Assembly: GCF_002260845.1 (NCBI RefSeq)
Contig: NZ_BEDT01000001.1
Span: forward strand, 682,001 to 746,000
DNA length: 64,000 nt
From: Pseudolactococcus reticulitermitis
Lineage (GTDB): Bacteria > Bacillota > Bacilli > Lactobacillales > Streptococcaceae
Direction: 5' to 3'
Shown: positions 26,832 through 35,831 of the stretch, piece by piece
How the letters are laid out: the number at the start of each line of letters is the position of its first letter
How positions within the stretch are numbered: position 1 is the first letter of the stretch
Translations under genes and position numbers: made by a program
Notes under the pieces: model-generated
What the model was told of the DNA's origin: nothing
Database searches by the model: none
The model's input: the letters and a program-made list of their open reading frames with translations, nothing else

Positions 26832-26860
26832 ATTATAACAAAACCCCATCAAATTTTGTA
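26832..26860 (-). promoter_or_regulatory. Candidate uppP promoter
   Basis: TATAAT (26832-26837, minus) with a weak -35 TACAAA (26855-26860), 17 bases apart. Confidence 0.5.
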
Positions 26861-26919
26861 TATCATGACTGTTTTTTAATGATAATTCTAGCAAGAAGCA
26901 AAATACTCTGCCATCTATA

Positions 26920-26948
26920 TTGAACATTCAGTCAATTTTTAGTAGAAT
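26920..26948 (+). promoter_or_regulatory. Promoter of the glnPQ-like operon
   Basis: TTGAAC (26920-26925) and TAGAAT (26943-26948), 17 bases apart; the predicted start lies about 28 bases before the chosen ATG. Confidence 0.6.
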
Positions 26949-26982
26949 TAAAAGATAACCTATGGAGATTAGAAAGAGACCT

Positions 26983-28581
26983 ATGAAAAAAATATTGTCA
27001 CTTATCTTTGCGACACTGCTTGTCCTCAGTCTTGTGCCCACGACGCTTGTCAGTGCGGCCAGCGATGACAAGGAATTCCGTGTCGGCATGGAGGCAGGCT
27101 ACCCACCCTTTAACTGGACCCAGAAAACAAAGGCCAATGGTGCTGTCAAAATTGATGGCAGCAACCAATACGCCAACGGCTATGATGTCCAAATTGCTAA
27201 AAAAATTGCTGAAAAACTCGACAAGAAATTGGTCATTGTCAAAACAAGATGGGATGGTCTCTTGCCAGCCTTAACCTCTGGCAAAATCGAAGCGATTATC
27301 GCCGGCATGAGCCCAACTGCTGAACGTAAAAAAGAGATTGATTTCTCACAAAATTACTATACCAGTCAGCTCGTTGTGATGGTCAGAAAAGATAGCAAAT
27401 ATGCGAAAGCGACATCTATCGATGACTTCAAAGGCGCTAAAATCACAGGTCAACAAGGCGTTTTCCATTACGATTTAATTCCTCAGATGGTCGGTGCCAT
27501 ACAAGAACCTGCTATGGGCGATTTTTCGGCCATGCGTGTTGCCCTCGAGGCTGGTACCATTGACGGCTATGTCGGCGAACGCCCTGAAGGCATCACGGCT
27601 GAATCTAAAAACGCGAAATTTAAAATGATTAGCTTTGCTGCAGGCAAAGGCTTCAAGACCAATCCTGAAGATACACAGACAGCTGTCGGCCTACGTAAAG
27701 GCGATAAAAATCTCGATAAAATCAATGATATCCTTGCGGGCATCAGCCAAGCTGAGCAGACTAAAATCATGGATGACATGGTCAGCCTCCAAACACATGC
27801 GGATAAAGAAACTGGTTTTTGGGCACAAGTCGGCACCATTATCAAAGATAATGGGGGTGACTTCGTTCGTGCAGCTGGCATGACCTTGTTTATCTCAATC
27901 ATCGGGACTTTCATCGGGACTTTCATCGGCCTTTTAATCGGTGTCTTCCGGACTTCTAAAAAATCAGCGAATGCTGTCCTCGCTTCCCTGCAAACCCTTG
28001 TCGGCTGGCTTATCAATATCTACGTTGAAATCTTCCGTGGTACGCCAATGATCGTCCAAGCCATGGTCATCTATTACGGTTCGGCGCAGTTCCTAGGCAT
28101 TTCCATGGATAAGACTTTAGCCGCCCTCCTCATCGTCTCAATCAATACCGGAGCTTATATGAGTGAGATTGTCCGCGGTGGTATCTTCGCCGTTGACACA
28201 GGTCAATTTGAAGCCGCTAGTGCTTTGGGGATGAATCATGGACAGACCATGCGTAAGATTGTCTTGCCACAGGTTATCCGTAACATTCTCCCTGCGACAG
28301 GTAATGAGTTTGTCATCAACATCAAAGACACCTCTGTCTTGAACGTGATTTCCATCACCGAGCTTTTCTTCCAAGGGAACACGGTCGCGCAACAAAACTA
28401 CCAATATTTCCAAACCTTTACCATCATCGCAGCCATTTACTTCGTCTTGACCTTCACGGTCACACGTATCTTGAGATTTGTTGAGAAGAAACTAGACTCT
28501 GATACTTACACGACAGGTGCCAACCAAATGCAGGTAGAAGTCAACACGGAAGCAACTGCTAAGTTAGGAGGCGAAAAATGA
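26983..28581 (+). CDS. Amino acid ABC transporter, substrate-binding/permease fusion
   Basis: The 532-residue protein begins with a signal peptide ([20 protein letters not shown] ending near VSAAS), then a type II substrate-binding domain ([33 protein letters not shown], about residues 35-270), and a C-terminal permease of about 5 segments with the EAA-type loop ([20 protein letters not shown]). This is the GlnP architecture, with a single binding domain. Lactococcal GlnP usually has two, so this is a shorter version. It likely imports glutamine, glutamate or another polar amino acid. A second ATG at 26962 is in frame, but the signal peptide begins at 26983. It overlaps the ATPase gene by 4 bases. 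Confidence 0.93.
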   Translation: MKKILSLIFATLLVLSLVPTTLVSAASDDKEFRVGMEAGYPPFNWTQKTKANGAVKIDGSNQYANGYDVQIAKKIAEKLDKKLVIVKTRWDGLLPALTSGKIEAIIAGMSPTAERKKEIDFSQNYYTSQLVVMVRKDSKYAKATSIDDFKGAKITGQQGVFHYDLIPQMVGAIQEPAMGDFSAMRVALEAGTIDGYVGERPEGITAESKNAKFKMISFAAGKGFKTNPEDTQTAVGLRKGDKNLDKINDILAGISQAEQTKIMDDMVSLQTHADKETGFWAQVGTIIKDNGGDFVRAAGMTLFISIIGTFIGTFIGLLIGVFRTSKKSANAVLASLQTLVGWLINIYVEIFRGTPMIVQAMVIYYGSAQFLGISMDKTLAALLIVSINTGAYMSEIVRGGIFAVDTGQFEAASALGMNHGQTMRKIVLPQVIRNILPATGNEFVINIKDTSVLNVISITELFFQGNTVAQQNYQYFQTFTIIAAIYFVLTFTVTRILRFVEKKLDSDTYTTGANQMQVEVNTEATAKLGGEK

Positions 28582-29318
28582 GCGAAATCGTACTTGACAT
28601 TAAAAATCTCAAAAAATCATTCGGTCAAAACGAAGTCCTCAAAGACATCCACATGACCGTCGCTTCTGGCGAAGTCATCTCGATCATCGGTAGCTCAGGT
28701 AGCGGTAAATCAACCCTCTTGCGCTCCATCAACTTACTCGAGCAACCCACATCTGGCGAGATCCTCTACAAGGGCGAAAACGTCCTCCAAAAAGGCTACG
28801 ATCTCAACAAATACCGCACCCATCTGGGCATGGTTTTCCAATCTTTCAACCTCTTCAATAACCTAGATGTCCTAGAAAATGTCATCGTGGCACAAACGAC
28901 AGTGTTGAAACGTCAGCGTGCTGAGGCGAAACAAATCGCCCTCGAAAACCTGACGGCTGTTGGCATGGACAAGTTTGTCAACGCCAAACCAAGTCAACTT
29001 TCAGGTGGACAAAAACAACGTGTGGCAATTGCCCGCGCCCTGTCAATGAACCCTGATGTCCTCTTGTTCGACGAACCAACCAGCGCCCTCGACCCTGAAA
29101 TGGTCGGCGAAGTGCTGAAAACGATGCAAGAGTTAGCCGAAAGTGGCCTGACCATGGTCATCGTTACCCACGAAATGGCCTTCGCCCGCGAAGTCTCTGA
29201 CCGCGTCATCTTCATGGATAAAGGTGTCGTCGCCGAAAGTGGCACACCAGAAGAAATCTTTGTTAATCCAAAAGAAGAACGGACAAAAGAATTTTTGACC
29301 CGTTTCTTGCAGGATTAA
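28578..29318 (+). CDS. Amino acid ABC transporter ATP-binding protein (GlnQ-like)
   Basis: The 246-residue ATPase has Walker [12 protein letters not shown], signature [15 protein letters not shown], Walker [12 protein letters not shown] and H-loop [11 protein letters not shown]. The [12 protein letters not shown] segment is typical of the polar amino acid (PAO/GlnQ) family. It energises the preceding binding protein-permease. An ATGA overlap couples their translation and a strong terminator ends the operon at 29328-29362. Confidence 0.95.
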   Translation: MSEIVLDIKNLKKSFGQNEVLKDIHMTVASGEVISIIGSSGSGKSTLLRSINLLEQPTSGEILYKGENVLQKGYDLNKYRTHLGMVFQSFNLFNNLDVLENVIVAQTTVLKRQRAEAKQIALENLTAVGMDKFVNAKPSQLSGGQKQRVAIARALSMNPDVLLFDEPTSALDPEMVGEVLKTMQELAESGLTMVIVTHEMAFAREVSDRVIFMDKGVVAESGTPEEIFVNPKEERTKEFLTRFLQD

Positions 29319-29327
29319 AAGCGTACC

Positions 29328-29362
29328 AAACGGGCAACTCAGATGACATGAGTTGCCCGTTT
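29328..29362 (+). terminator. Strong terminator after glnQ-like gene
   Basis: A 14-bp perfect stem (arms 29328-29341 and 29349-29362, AAACGGGCAACTCA and its complement) with a 7-base loop. The T tract is interrupted (GATTGTTTTT). Confidence 0.85.
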
Positions 29363-29390
29363 GATTGTTTTTGGCAGCTAGCCTATCAGG

Positions 29391-29546
29391 CTATCGCTAC
29401 GACAACTTTTTGCTACTGCTCCGGTAGTTTTTGGCTACTGCTCCAGTAGTTTTTCGCTACCGCTCCAGTAGTTTTTCGCTACTGCTCCGGTAGTTTTTGG
29501 CTACCGCTCCAGTAGTTTTTCGCTACTGCTACGGTAATTATTTTTT
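29391..29546. repeat. Tandem array of seven 22-bp units, each a mini-hairpin plus T5
   Basis: Consensus CTACYGCTCCRGTAGTTTTT followed by SG. Exact 22-bp steps start at 29413, 29435, 29457, 29479, 29501 and 29523. A diverged unit precedes at 29391 and the last unit is diverged. Each unit contains CTACY/RGTAG arms around GCTCC, then five T residues, like a minimal terminator on the plus strand. Some units have compensatory changes across the stem and others T-G or C-A mismatches. The array lies between the glnQ terminator and dnaX. Confidence 0.9.
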
Positions 29547-29573
29547 ACTGTGCCTACAACTATAGCTATCAAA

Positions 29574-29603
29574 AAACAGCCTTTCAAACATGAAAGGCTG
29601 TTT
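29574..29603. terminator. Perfect 13-bp hairpin downstream of dnaX
   Basis: AAACAGCCTTTCA and TGAAAGGCTGTTT around an AACA loop. On the minus strand it lies about 40 bases after the small ORF that follows dnaX and is followed by T residues, so it probably ends that unit. Confidence 0.7.
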
Positions 29604-29641
29604 GATTAAAGTGCTTTATCGAATCTCAGCATATTAGCACA

Positions 29642-29800
29642 CTATTTTTTATTTTTCCTGATTATCGGCAACCAAATCAAAATTAAGACTAACACAGTTA
29701 AACTGTTCAAAAGCGATTTTGGCAGACTTAAAATGGGGCTATTGCCTAGTACAATCATAAGCAGCATGATTGTACATAGCATGTTACGCAAGAGTGTCAT
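29642..29800 (-). CDS. Small membrane protein after dnaX
   Basis: A 52-codon frame (MTLLRNMLCTIMLLMIVLGN, then ...LNSLTVLVLILIWLPIIRKN, ending KK) begins 4 bases after the dnaX stop codon. A GAGG site lies 8 bases before the ATG, so it is probably translationally coupled to dnaX. Two hydrophobic segments are followed by a basic tail. No family is recognised. The YbaB-type gene that usually follows dnaX is absent here. Confidence 0.55.
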   Translation of the reverse strand: MTLLRNMLCTIMLLMIVLGNSPILSLPKSLLNSLTVLVLILIWLPIIRKNKK

Positions 29801-29803
29801 ATT

Positions 29804-31432
29804 TTAGTCCTCAATCACTTCAACCACATCGCCAAACAGGGCTTGCGCTTGATCAACAACGCCATTTTTTTCTGGCGCTGTCTCAGCTTGTGACGTCTCC
29901 TCACCACCTCCTACCTGTTGCTTGCGGTGTTGCGCGTAATCTGTTCTGATCGATACCCAATCATCATCGGTCAGAGCGATGATTTCCGGCGCAAACCCGA
30001 CGATGCTAGACATAAAATTGCCGAATTGGACTTGCAAATCCTGATTTTCACTAGCTTTTCGAGCTGTAAATTCGCTCTTGAAAGTCACGACGACGAATTG
30101 CTGAGAGGCCGCAACGGCTGAGGTATTTTGCAACATGGACTTGCCAAAGCCGCTGTCAAAAGAGTTGATAACCTCGTCCCAAGCGTCTTGAATCGCTTGC
30201 CGCGCCTCATTTGTCGCCTCGGACAGCGCCTTGAAAACGAAGTCTTTGCTGAAATAATTCCCCGACGTTTTAGGTGCGACTTTTTTCTCTGGCAATGCTT
30301 GCTGAGGCGCTTGCCCCGACTGAAACTGACCAGATTGGAGCTGGTTTGTCAGCTCTGTCACTTGGCGTTGCAAGTCCGCAATCATTTGTGAATAGTCAGC
30401 GGTTTTGAGGGTTTCTGATAACCGCATGGTCATCACGTCTGCTGCAATTTTTTCCTGCGTCGTCTGTTTCAGAGTCTGCAAAGTCTCCGTTGCAATCTCA
30501 ATCCAAGCAAAAACCTGAGCCTTGCTCACATTTACCGCCGGTGTCTCAGCTAGGAGCATATCTCGAAAATGCGCCATCAAATCTTCAGTAAAGCGAATCA
30601 TGTTCTTGCCGTCAGCGAAAATGGTGTCGAGCTGGGTTAGGGCGGCTTCAACCTGCTGATCAGCAATCGCTGAGATATAGGCGTCGAGGGCTTGCTTAGA
30701 AATGGCACCGGTCACGAGGAGCGCAACATCAAGCGTCAGGCCGTTTTCTGCAAAACTCAGGGCTTGGTCAAGGGTTGAGAGGGCATCCCGCATCCCGCCG
30801 TCAGCCGCATTGGCAATCAAAGCAAGGGCGGCTTCATCGAAAGTCACGCCCTCTGCTGTCAGAACTTCTGCTAAATGCTGGGTGATGTCGTGGCTGGTAA
30901 TGGCACGAAAGGCAAAGCGCTGCACGCGAGACAAAATCGTCGCTGGAATTTTCTGAATCTCGGTCGTCGCTAGGACAAAGACGACATTTTCCGTCGGTTC
31001 TTCTAGCGTTTTTAGGAGGGCGTTAAAGGCGCCCGTCGTCAGCATATGGACTTCATCGATGATGTAAACTTTGTATTTGGCACGAGACGGTGCATAGGTC
31101 GACTTATCCCGGATGTCACGGATTTCGTCGACACCGTTATTCGATGCCGCATCCATCTCAATCACGTCTTCTAGCGAGCCATTGGTGACAGCCTGACAAA
31201 TTTCACAGGTATTACACGGTTCTCCATCCGTTTGATTCGGACAGTTAATGGCCTTGGCGAAAATTTTCGCTGCAGACGTCTTCCCCGTTCCTCTAGGACC
31301 TGAAAAAAGATAGGCGTGGGAAATTTGATCGGTGATAATGGCGTTTTTTAAAGTTCTCGCCACCACTTCTTGACCGACCATTTCGTCAAAGCGTTGACTG
31401 CGATATTTGCGATATAGGGCTTGATAACTCAT
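29804..31432 (-). CDS. dnaX: DNA polymerase III subunits gamma/tau
   Basis: This 542-residue clamp-loader ATPase has the N-terminal MSYQALYRKYRSQRFDEMVG segment, Walker A SGPRGTGKTSAAK, a zinc motif of four cysteines within CPNQTDGEPCNTCEIC, Walker B IDEVHML and SRC-like region ILSRVQRF. The C-terminal part (about 360-542) is the tau-specific Gln/Ala-rich and polymerase-binding region. No unambiguous slippery site was seen. It overlaps the fRMsr gene by 4 bases. Confidence 0.96.
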   Translation of the reverse strand: MSYQALYRKYRSQRFDEMVGQEVVARTLKNAIITDQISHAYLFSGPRGTGKTSAAKIFAKAINCPNQTDGEPCNTCEICQAVTNGSLEDVIEMDAASNNGVDEIRDIRDKSTYAPSRAKYKVYIIDEVHMLTTGAFNALLKTLEEPTENVVFVLATTEIQKIPATILSRVQRFAFRAITSHDITQHLAEVLTAEGVTFDEAALALIANAADGGMRDALSTLDQALSFAENGLTLDVALLVTGAISKQALDAYISAIADQQVEAALTQLDTIFADGKNMIRFTEDLMAHFRDMLLAETPAVNVSKAQVFAWIEIATETLQTLKQTTQEKIAADVMTMRLSETLKTADYSQMIADLQRQVTELTNQLQSGQFQSGQAPQQALPEKKVAPKTSGNYFSKDFVFKALSEATNEARQAIQDAWDEVINSFDSGFGKSMLQNTSAVAASQQFVVVTFKSEFTARKASENQDLQVQFGNFMSSIVGFAPEIIALTDDDWVSIRTDYAQHRKQQVGGGEETSQAETAPEKNGVVDQAQALFGDVVEVIED

Positions 31433-31929
31433 TTTGCTGCCTCATTTTTTAGGGTGAACTGACTAAACTGCCAGTCTGTTTTCTCGATTAAAATTTCGGT
31501 AAATCGTTCTAAGAAGTCTTGCTCTTGCTGATCATAGTCAGCAAGGACAGCTGAATCTAAATCTAACACACCGATAAGTGCACCATTTTTAAACATAGGT
31601 ACAACGATTTCAGAGCGTGCTGCCGAGTCACAGGCGATATAATTTTTGTGTTGCGTGACATCTGGCACAATCATCGTCTGTGCTGCTTTAGCAGCCTGAC
31701 CACACACACCTTGACCTAGGGCAATATTGACACAGGAAACGCCACCTTGAAAAGGACCTAGGACAAGTTTTTCACCGTCAAACAGATAAAAGCCGACAAA
31801 GAGTGAGCGAGGTAAAACACCACCCAGTAAGGCACTGGCATTACTGAGATTGGATAAAGCATTGCCCGTCTCATCTAGTAAGGCATCAAGTTGTCGGAGA
31901 GCTAAGTCGTACTTTTCTGTTTTCGTCAT
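31429..31929 (-). CDS. Free methionine-(R)-sulfoxide reductase, GAF domain
   Basis: The 166-residue protein has a GAF fold with the fRMsr cysteine set: Cys66 (GGVSC), Cys76 (GQGVCG) and Cys100 (YIACDSAARSEIVVP). The spacings of 10 and 24 equal those of E. coli fRMsr. It reduces free methionine sulfoxide (R form), using the thioredoxin system. It overlaps dnaX by 4 bases (ATGA), as in several lactococci and streptococci to my memory. Confidence 0.93.
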   Translation of the reverse strand: MTKTEKYDLALRQLDALLDETGNALSNLSNASALLGGVLPRSLFVGFYLFDGEKLVLGPFQGGVSCVNIALGQGVCGQAAKAAQTMIVPDVTQHKNYIACDSAARSEIVVPMFKNGALIGVLDLDSAVLADYDQQEQDFLERFTEILIEKTDWQFSQFTLKNEAAK

Positions 31930-31985
31930 ATTTCCACCTATTTTTTGCTATAATAGTTATATTATAGCAAATTTTGGAGATAAAA

Positions 31986-32255
31986 ATGAACCTGGATGAT
32001 ATTCGCTCAGATATTGATGCCCTAGATGCCCAATTAGTTCAGCTATTGGAGGAACGAATGACCTTAGTGTCGCAAGTCGCCACCTTTAAAAAAATGACCG
32101 GCGGCAGAGTGCTGGATAATTCACGTGAACTCGTGATTTTAAATCGGGTTGCCAGTCGCGTTGAAGATTCTGAGTACACGGAGACTGTCGTCAACACCTT
32201 TAAAGATATTCTGAAAAACTCACGCGCCTACCAAGAGAAAGTGTTAAAAGATTGA
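31986..32255 (+). CDS. Chorismate mutase, type II (AroQ)
   Basis: The 89-residue all-helical enzyme converts chorismate to prephenate. The MNLDDIRSDIDALDAQLVQL start, LLEERMTLVSQVATFKK (active-site Arg/Lys) and a late Arg-containing helix fit the AroQ fold. The upstream in-frame TTG at 31974 is not used; the ATG at 31986 has GGAG 6 bases before. It is followed directly by a CLC-type channel gene that overlaps its stop codon. The same pair is known from S. mutans, from memory. Confidence 0.88.
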   Translation: MNLDDIRSDIDALDAQLVQLLEERMTLVSQVATFKKMTGGRVLDNSRELVILNRVASRVEDSEYTETVVNTFKDILKNSRAYQEKVLKD

Positions 32256-33460
32256 AAAGTTATTATCGCAATATCGTGATTTGGTCACTGTTGGCAGTCG
32301 TGATTGGGCTGGTTGTTGGCGCACTAGATGCGCTATTTGGTCGCGTTTTGATTGGCGTGACAAACTTTCGACTGCAGCACTTTAACTATCTGATTCCTTT
32401 TTTACCTTTGATTGGTCTACTGATTGTTTTCTTGTATGATCGATTTGGTAAAACCGCGGGACGAGGGATGGGACTGGTCTTTAGTGTTGGTCATCAGTCA
32501 GATGAGGTCATCCCTAAGCGGCTCATCCCCCTTGCCATGATGTCGACTTGGCTGACGCATTTGTTTGGTGGCTCTGCGGGTCGTGAAGGCGTCGCCGTTC
32601 AAATCGGGGCAACCTTTGCTAACTTTCTAGGCGATATCTTCAACATTAAAAATCGCCATATTATCGTGATGATTGGGATGGCAGCGGGTTTCGGCGGCCT
32701 TTTTCAAACACCTTTTGCGGCAACTTTATTTGCACTTGAAGCCTTAATCGCAGGCGCTATCTATTATCGAGCGCTTGTCCCTGCCCTTATCGCCAGTACT
32801 GTCGCCGCACAGACCTCGCATTTTCTGGGATTAGAAAAATTTTCATTTCCGCTGACAAAACTACCAACACTTGATGCTAGCCTCATCGCTAAACTAATTC
32901 TCATGGGTGCGATTTTTGGCCTCACAGGTTTTGCATTTGCTTGGCTTTTAGCACAGGCAAAATCTCGCTTGACGACTTGGTTACCAAATCCTTACTTGAA
33001 AGTTGCCGCTTGCGGCGTCATACTCTCCGTCGCCTTTACCATTCTTGGGAATGGGCGTTATTCAGGGCTTGGGACTGACTTGATTGCGACGACCTTTGGT
33101 GGCGGCCATATCTTCCCTTGGGATTTCGCTCTGAAACTGATCCTGACCGTCCTGACGCTTGCGATTGGCTTTCAGGGTGGCGAAGTAACGCCTTTGTTTG
33201 CCATTGGGGCTGCGCTCGGTGCAACGCTTGGACTGGCGCTCGGATTGCCCGTGACATTCGTTGCTGCGCTTGGCTATGCTGCCGTTTTCGCTGCTGCTAC
33301 CAATACTTTTTGGGCGCCAATTCTGATTGGTTGCGAAGTCTTTGGCTATGCGCTCATGCCCTATCTCATGCTCGTCGTCATCACGAGCTACATGCTCAAC
33401 TTCAATAAATCCATCTATACCGCCCAAGACATGCTTCAGAACATGTTCGAGGGGAAATAG
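32252..33460 (+). CDS. CLC-F family transporter, probable fluoride/proton antiporter (EriC-like)
   Basis: This 402-residue membrane protein has CLC motifs: GSAGREGVAVQIG around residue 110 and GGEVTPLFAIGA around residue 310. GREG supplies the gating Glu. The GREGVAVQ pattern and the EVTPLF motif are those I associate with the CLC-F branch that exports fluoride, rather than GxFxP chloride-type CLCs. Length also fits CLC-F (about 400). The start is TTG at 32252, overlapping the chorismate mutase stop (ATTGA); the SD is weak. No fluoride riboswitch is visible. Confidence 0.85.
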   Translation: MKSYYRNIVIWSLLAVVIGLVVGALDALFGRVLIGVTNFRLQHFNYLIPFLPLIGLLIVFLYDRFGKTAGRGMGLVFSVGHQSDEVIPKRLIPLAMMSTWLTHLFGGSAGREGVAVQIGATFANFLGDIFNIKNRHIIVMIGMAAGFGGLFQTPFAATLFALEALIAGAIYYRALVPALIASTVAAQTSHFLGLEKFSFPLTKLPTLDASLIAKLILMGAIFGLTGFAFAWLLAQAKSRLTTWLPNPYLKVAACGVILSVAFTILGNGRYSGLGTDLIATTFGGGHIFPWDFALKLILTVLTLAIGFQGGEVTPLFAIGAALGATLGLALGLPVTFVAALGYAAVFAAATNTFWAPILIGCEVFGYALMPYLMLVVITSYMLNFNKSIYTAQDMLQNMFEGK

Positions 33461-33477
33461 AAAGACTGAAAATAGAT

Positions 33478-33530
33478 AAAAAGACTGTGAACAGATGCCC
33501 TGACTTATCGGGGGTGTTCACAGTCTTTTT
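33478..33530 (+). terminator. Terminator after CLC gene; resembles the one at 42449
   Basis: AAAAAGACTGTGAACA (33478-) pairs with TGTTCACAGTCTTTTT, with a 20-base interior. A closely related sequence stands at 42449-42502, at the other side of the 33.5-42.3 kb operon. Confidence 0.85.
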
Positions 33531-33538
33531 GAGTGAGC

Positions 33539-34729
33539 TCAATCTATCGGCATTAACAAAAAGCTTGACAGAAAATAAAGGATAGCGAAAATAAGCAAGG
33601 TTTTAATGCCACCTAGCGCAAAAAATAAAATCGAAACTAATCCAGGTCCAAGGACACTACTCAGTCCTGTCCCCATATTTAAAACAGACACACCGATTGC
33701 CTTATCACCAGATATCATATGAGGTATCAAGGCAGATAATGGTCCATATCCCGCTAGTCCAATCCCAAAAAGAATGAAGGCAGCAAAGACAACTGGCAGC
33801 GACTGTGTCAAATAGAGCGACCATAAAATCAATAAGCATGCCATACCAGTGAGCGGACCGCCAACATACATCACTGTTCTTTTCCAACCTAATTGATCAG
33901 AAAGATACCCAAATAGGACACCAGCTAAGGTATTAGCAATGAAAGTCACGCTCCATACCGCACCCCACGTCACTATGCTTCTCCCTTGCGCTTGAAAAAT
34001 GATTGGCATCATAATCACAAAACCAAATTGTCCAATCGTATTGATGATTTTCGCACCTAACGCTAAACATAATTTGGGCTGCTTTTGATAAATCACTAAA
34101 CCAGCCCATAGTTCTGATAATAATTTTGGGTTTTTCTTACCTTTTATCTGAAAACTGGTCTTTCCAACACGCAGCATCAATAAAGCCCCAAGTACACCGA
34201 TAGCCGTCGCAACATAAAACAATTGACTGATGCCCATCATTTTTAAAAGCATAGATGACAAGACTGGCCCGATAATTGTCATTCCTAAATTAAAGGCCAA
34301 CCAAAAATAAGCGGTCACTTTTCCTAATTGATAGGGTGCTGTTGTGACAATGACAAGTGTCAAGGTCGCATAGGCAAATAAGGGGTAGACCATCCCCTTA
34401 AGCGTATAAACAATCAGCAGAAGAATGGCAATATGTTGCTGCAGACTGTAAAGTATCCCAAGCGTTGTCACGATTAATGCTAGTGATGCTACACCGAACA
34501 TCTTTTTCGACCCAAATCTGATGGTTAAAAAACTGCATAGCCATGAACATATGGCAACGATTAAGCCATTCATCAGCATCATCTGCCTGATAAATAGGTC
34601 TGAATAGCCTTCCGATAATAAAAATGAAGAAAGCCAACTGTTTTCAATGGTTGCGCCAATCATGAATAGGGTTAAAGACAAAAAGGGCAGCATGTTTTGA
34701 TAGCTTTTAGGCTTGCTAATAGTTTTCAT
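33539..34729 (-). CDS. MFS transporter in the PTS/oxidoreductase operon
   Basis: The 396-residue protein has about 12 hydrophobic segments and MFS-type spacing, e.g. GYLSDQLGWKRTVMYVGG as a loop motif in the second half. It lies last in the operon and overlaps the Gfo/Idh gene by 4 bases (ATGA). It could import the same substrate, or export a product or by-product of the pathway. Its substrate is not readable. Confidence 0.85.
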   Translation of the reverse strand: MKTISKPKSYQNMLPFLSLTLFMIGATIENSWLSSFLLSEGYSDLFIRQMMLMNGLIVAICSWLCSFLTIRFGSKKMFGVASLALIVTTLGILYSLQQHIAILLLIVYTLKGMVYPLFAYATLTLVIVTTAPYQLGKVTAYFWLAFNLGMTIIGPVLSSMLLKMMGISQLFYVATAIGVLGALLMLRVGKTSFQIKGKKNPKLLSELWAGLVIYQKQPKLCLALGAKIINTIGQFGFVIMMPIIFQAQGRSIVTWGAVWSVTFIANTLAGVLFGYLSDQLGWKRTVMYVGGPLTGMACLLILWSLYLTQSLPVVFAAFILFGIGLAGYGPLSALIPHMISGDKAIGVSVLNMGTGLSSVLGPGLVSILFFALGGIKTLLIFAILYFLSSFLLMPID

Positions 34730-35751
34730 ACAATCGGTTCTTTTGGATCAACAGGCACCGCTTTTCCTGTTTGAATAGATGCTATGGCAGCCATCGCCAC
34801 ACGTTGAGCCATCACAACATCAAGCGGTGTCGCAGCAAATGGTTGACCTGTCACAAGATTTGAGACAAAGTCAATGATTTCTTGACGATAGGCTTGCTGA
34901 TAGCGGTCATTGAAAATGGGCAGGGGCTTATCTAATAGCGTTGCTTTAGAGGTATAGTGTTCGACAGTAGAATTTGAAACATTCTCAGCTTTTAACATGC
35001 CTTTTGAACCAAATACTTCGACACGTTGGTCATAGCCGTAAACTGCTCTTCTTGAATTATCAATGAGGGCAAACCCGCCATTTTCAAACTTCAAAACAAG
35101 GGCAAGCGTATCAATGTCATTAATTTCAGATAGCGTTGGATCGATTAAAGTGGCGCCATTTGCAAAAACTTCAGTCACATTGCTGTGCATCATATACCGT
35201 GCCATATCAAAATCATGCATGGTAAAATCAAAAATCAAGCCACCAATACGTTGAATCAGAGCATGAGAAAGCAAATCTGGATCCCTAGACGTAATTTTGA
35301 CAATCTGTGGTTCACCAACCTCACCCTTTTCAACCTTTTCCCAAATCGTCCTAAACTGATGGTCTAAGCGCCTATTAAAACCGATAGCCATCCGCACACC
35401 ATTTTCTTTCACGCTTTGCATCACGGTAAGTGAATCTGCTTCTTGACCCGTCATACTTAGAGGTTTTTCACAAAAAATATGCTTCTTAGCCTGCGCTGCT
35501 GCTAAACAAATGGCCTCATGTGTATCTGTAGATGTAAAAATAAAGACTGCCTCAATTTGTGGCACTGCTAGCAGCTCATGATAATCTTTAAAAGTTTGTT
35601 CAATTCCTGCCTCATGAAGTTTTTCTTGCACGTTTTCAATCAAAACATCTGCGACTGCAACAAGCTCAATGGTGTTGAGCGTTAACATATTTTCAATATG
35701 CATCATACCTGCGCGTCCTGCACCGATAACCCCCACTTTTACATTCTTCAT
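34726..35751 (-). CDS. Gfo/Idh/MocA family NAD(P)-dependent oxidoreductase
   Basis: The 341-residue protein has the N-terminal Rossmann motif KVGVIGAGRAGMMHIENM and the EKPLS motif (IFCEKPLSMT) whose Lys is catalytic. The C-terminal alpha/beta domain contains FDFTMHDFDMARYM, fitting the DxxxHD/R-type substrate site of inositol dehydrogenases. Relatives oxidise inositol, sugars or sugar phosphates at C2 or C3, or act in oxidation-elimination glycoside cleavage. In this operon it has a TIM-barrel isomerase as a neighbour. An AGGAGG site precedes it. Confidence 0.9.
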   Translation of the reverse strand: MKNVKVGVIGAGRAGMMHIENMLTLNTIELVAVADVLIENVQEKLHEAGIEQTFKDYHELLAVPQIEAVFIFTSTDTHEAICLAAAQAKKHIFCEKPLSMTGQEADSLTVMQSVKENGVRMAIGFNRRLDHQFRTIWEKVEKGEVGEPQIVKITSRDPDLLSHALIQRIGGLIFDFTMHDFDMARYMMHSNVTEVFANGATLIDPTLSEINDIDTLALVLKFENGGFALIDNSRRAVYGYDQRVEVFGSKGMLKAENVSNSTVEHYTSKATLLDKPLPIFNDRYQQAYRQEIIDFVSNLVTGQPFAATPLDVVMAQRVAMAAIASIQTGKAVPVDPKEPIV

Positions 35752-35793
35752 ATTGTTTTCCTCCTAATTTTTATTGACATGACCATTTTTAAG

Positions 35794-35818
35794 AAAAACT
35801 GAGACAACTAGGTCCCAG
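35794..35818 (-). terminator. Terminator-like hairpin within the operon
   Basis: On the minus strand CTGGGAC and GTCTCAG (one mismatch) pair around CTAGTT, followed by T5. It lies between the isomerase stop and the Gfo/Idh gene, so downstream genes may be partly terminated or separately promoted. Confidence 0.5.
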
Positions 35819-35831
35819 CTCATCCTTTACT

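Noticed and set aside
26983-28581. Truncated GlnP because only one binding domain is present
   Set aside because: Signal peptide, single binding domain and permease are all intact, an accepted family arrangement.
29391-29546. CRISPR array
   Set aside because: The units are directly adjacent with no spacers, and no cas genes are present.
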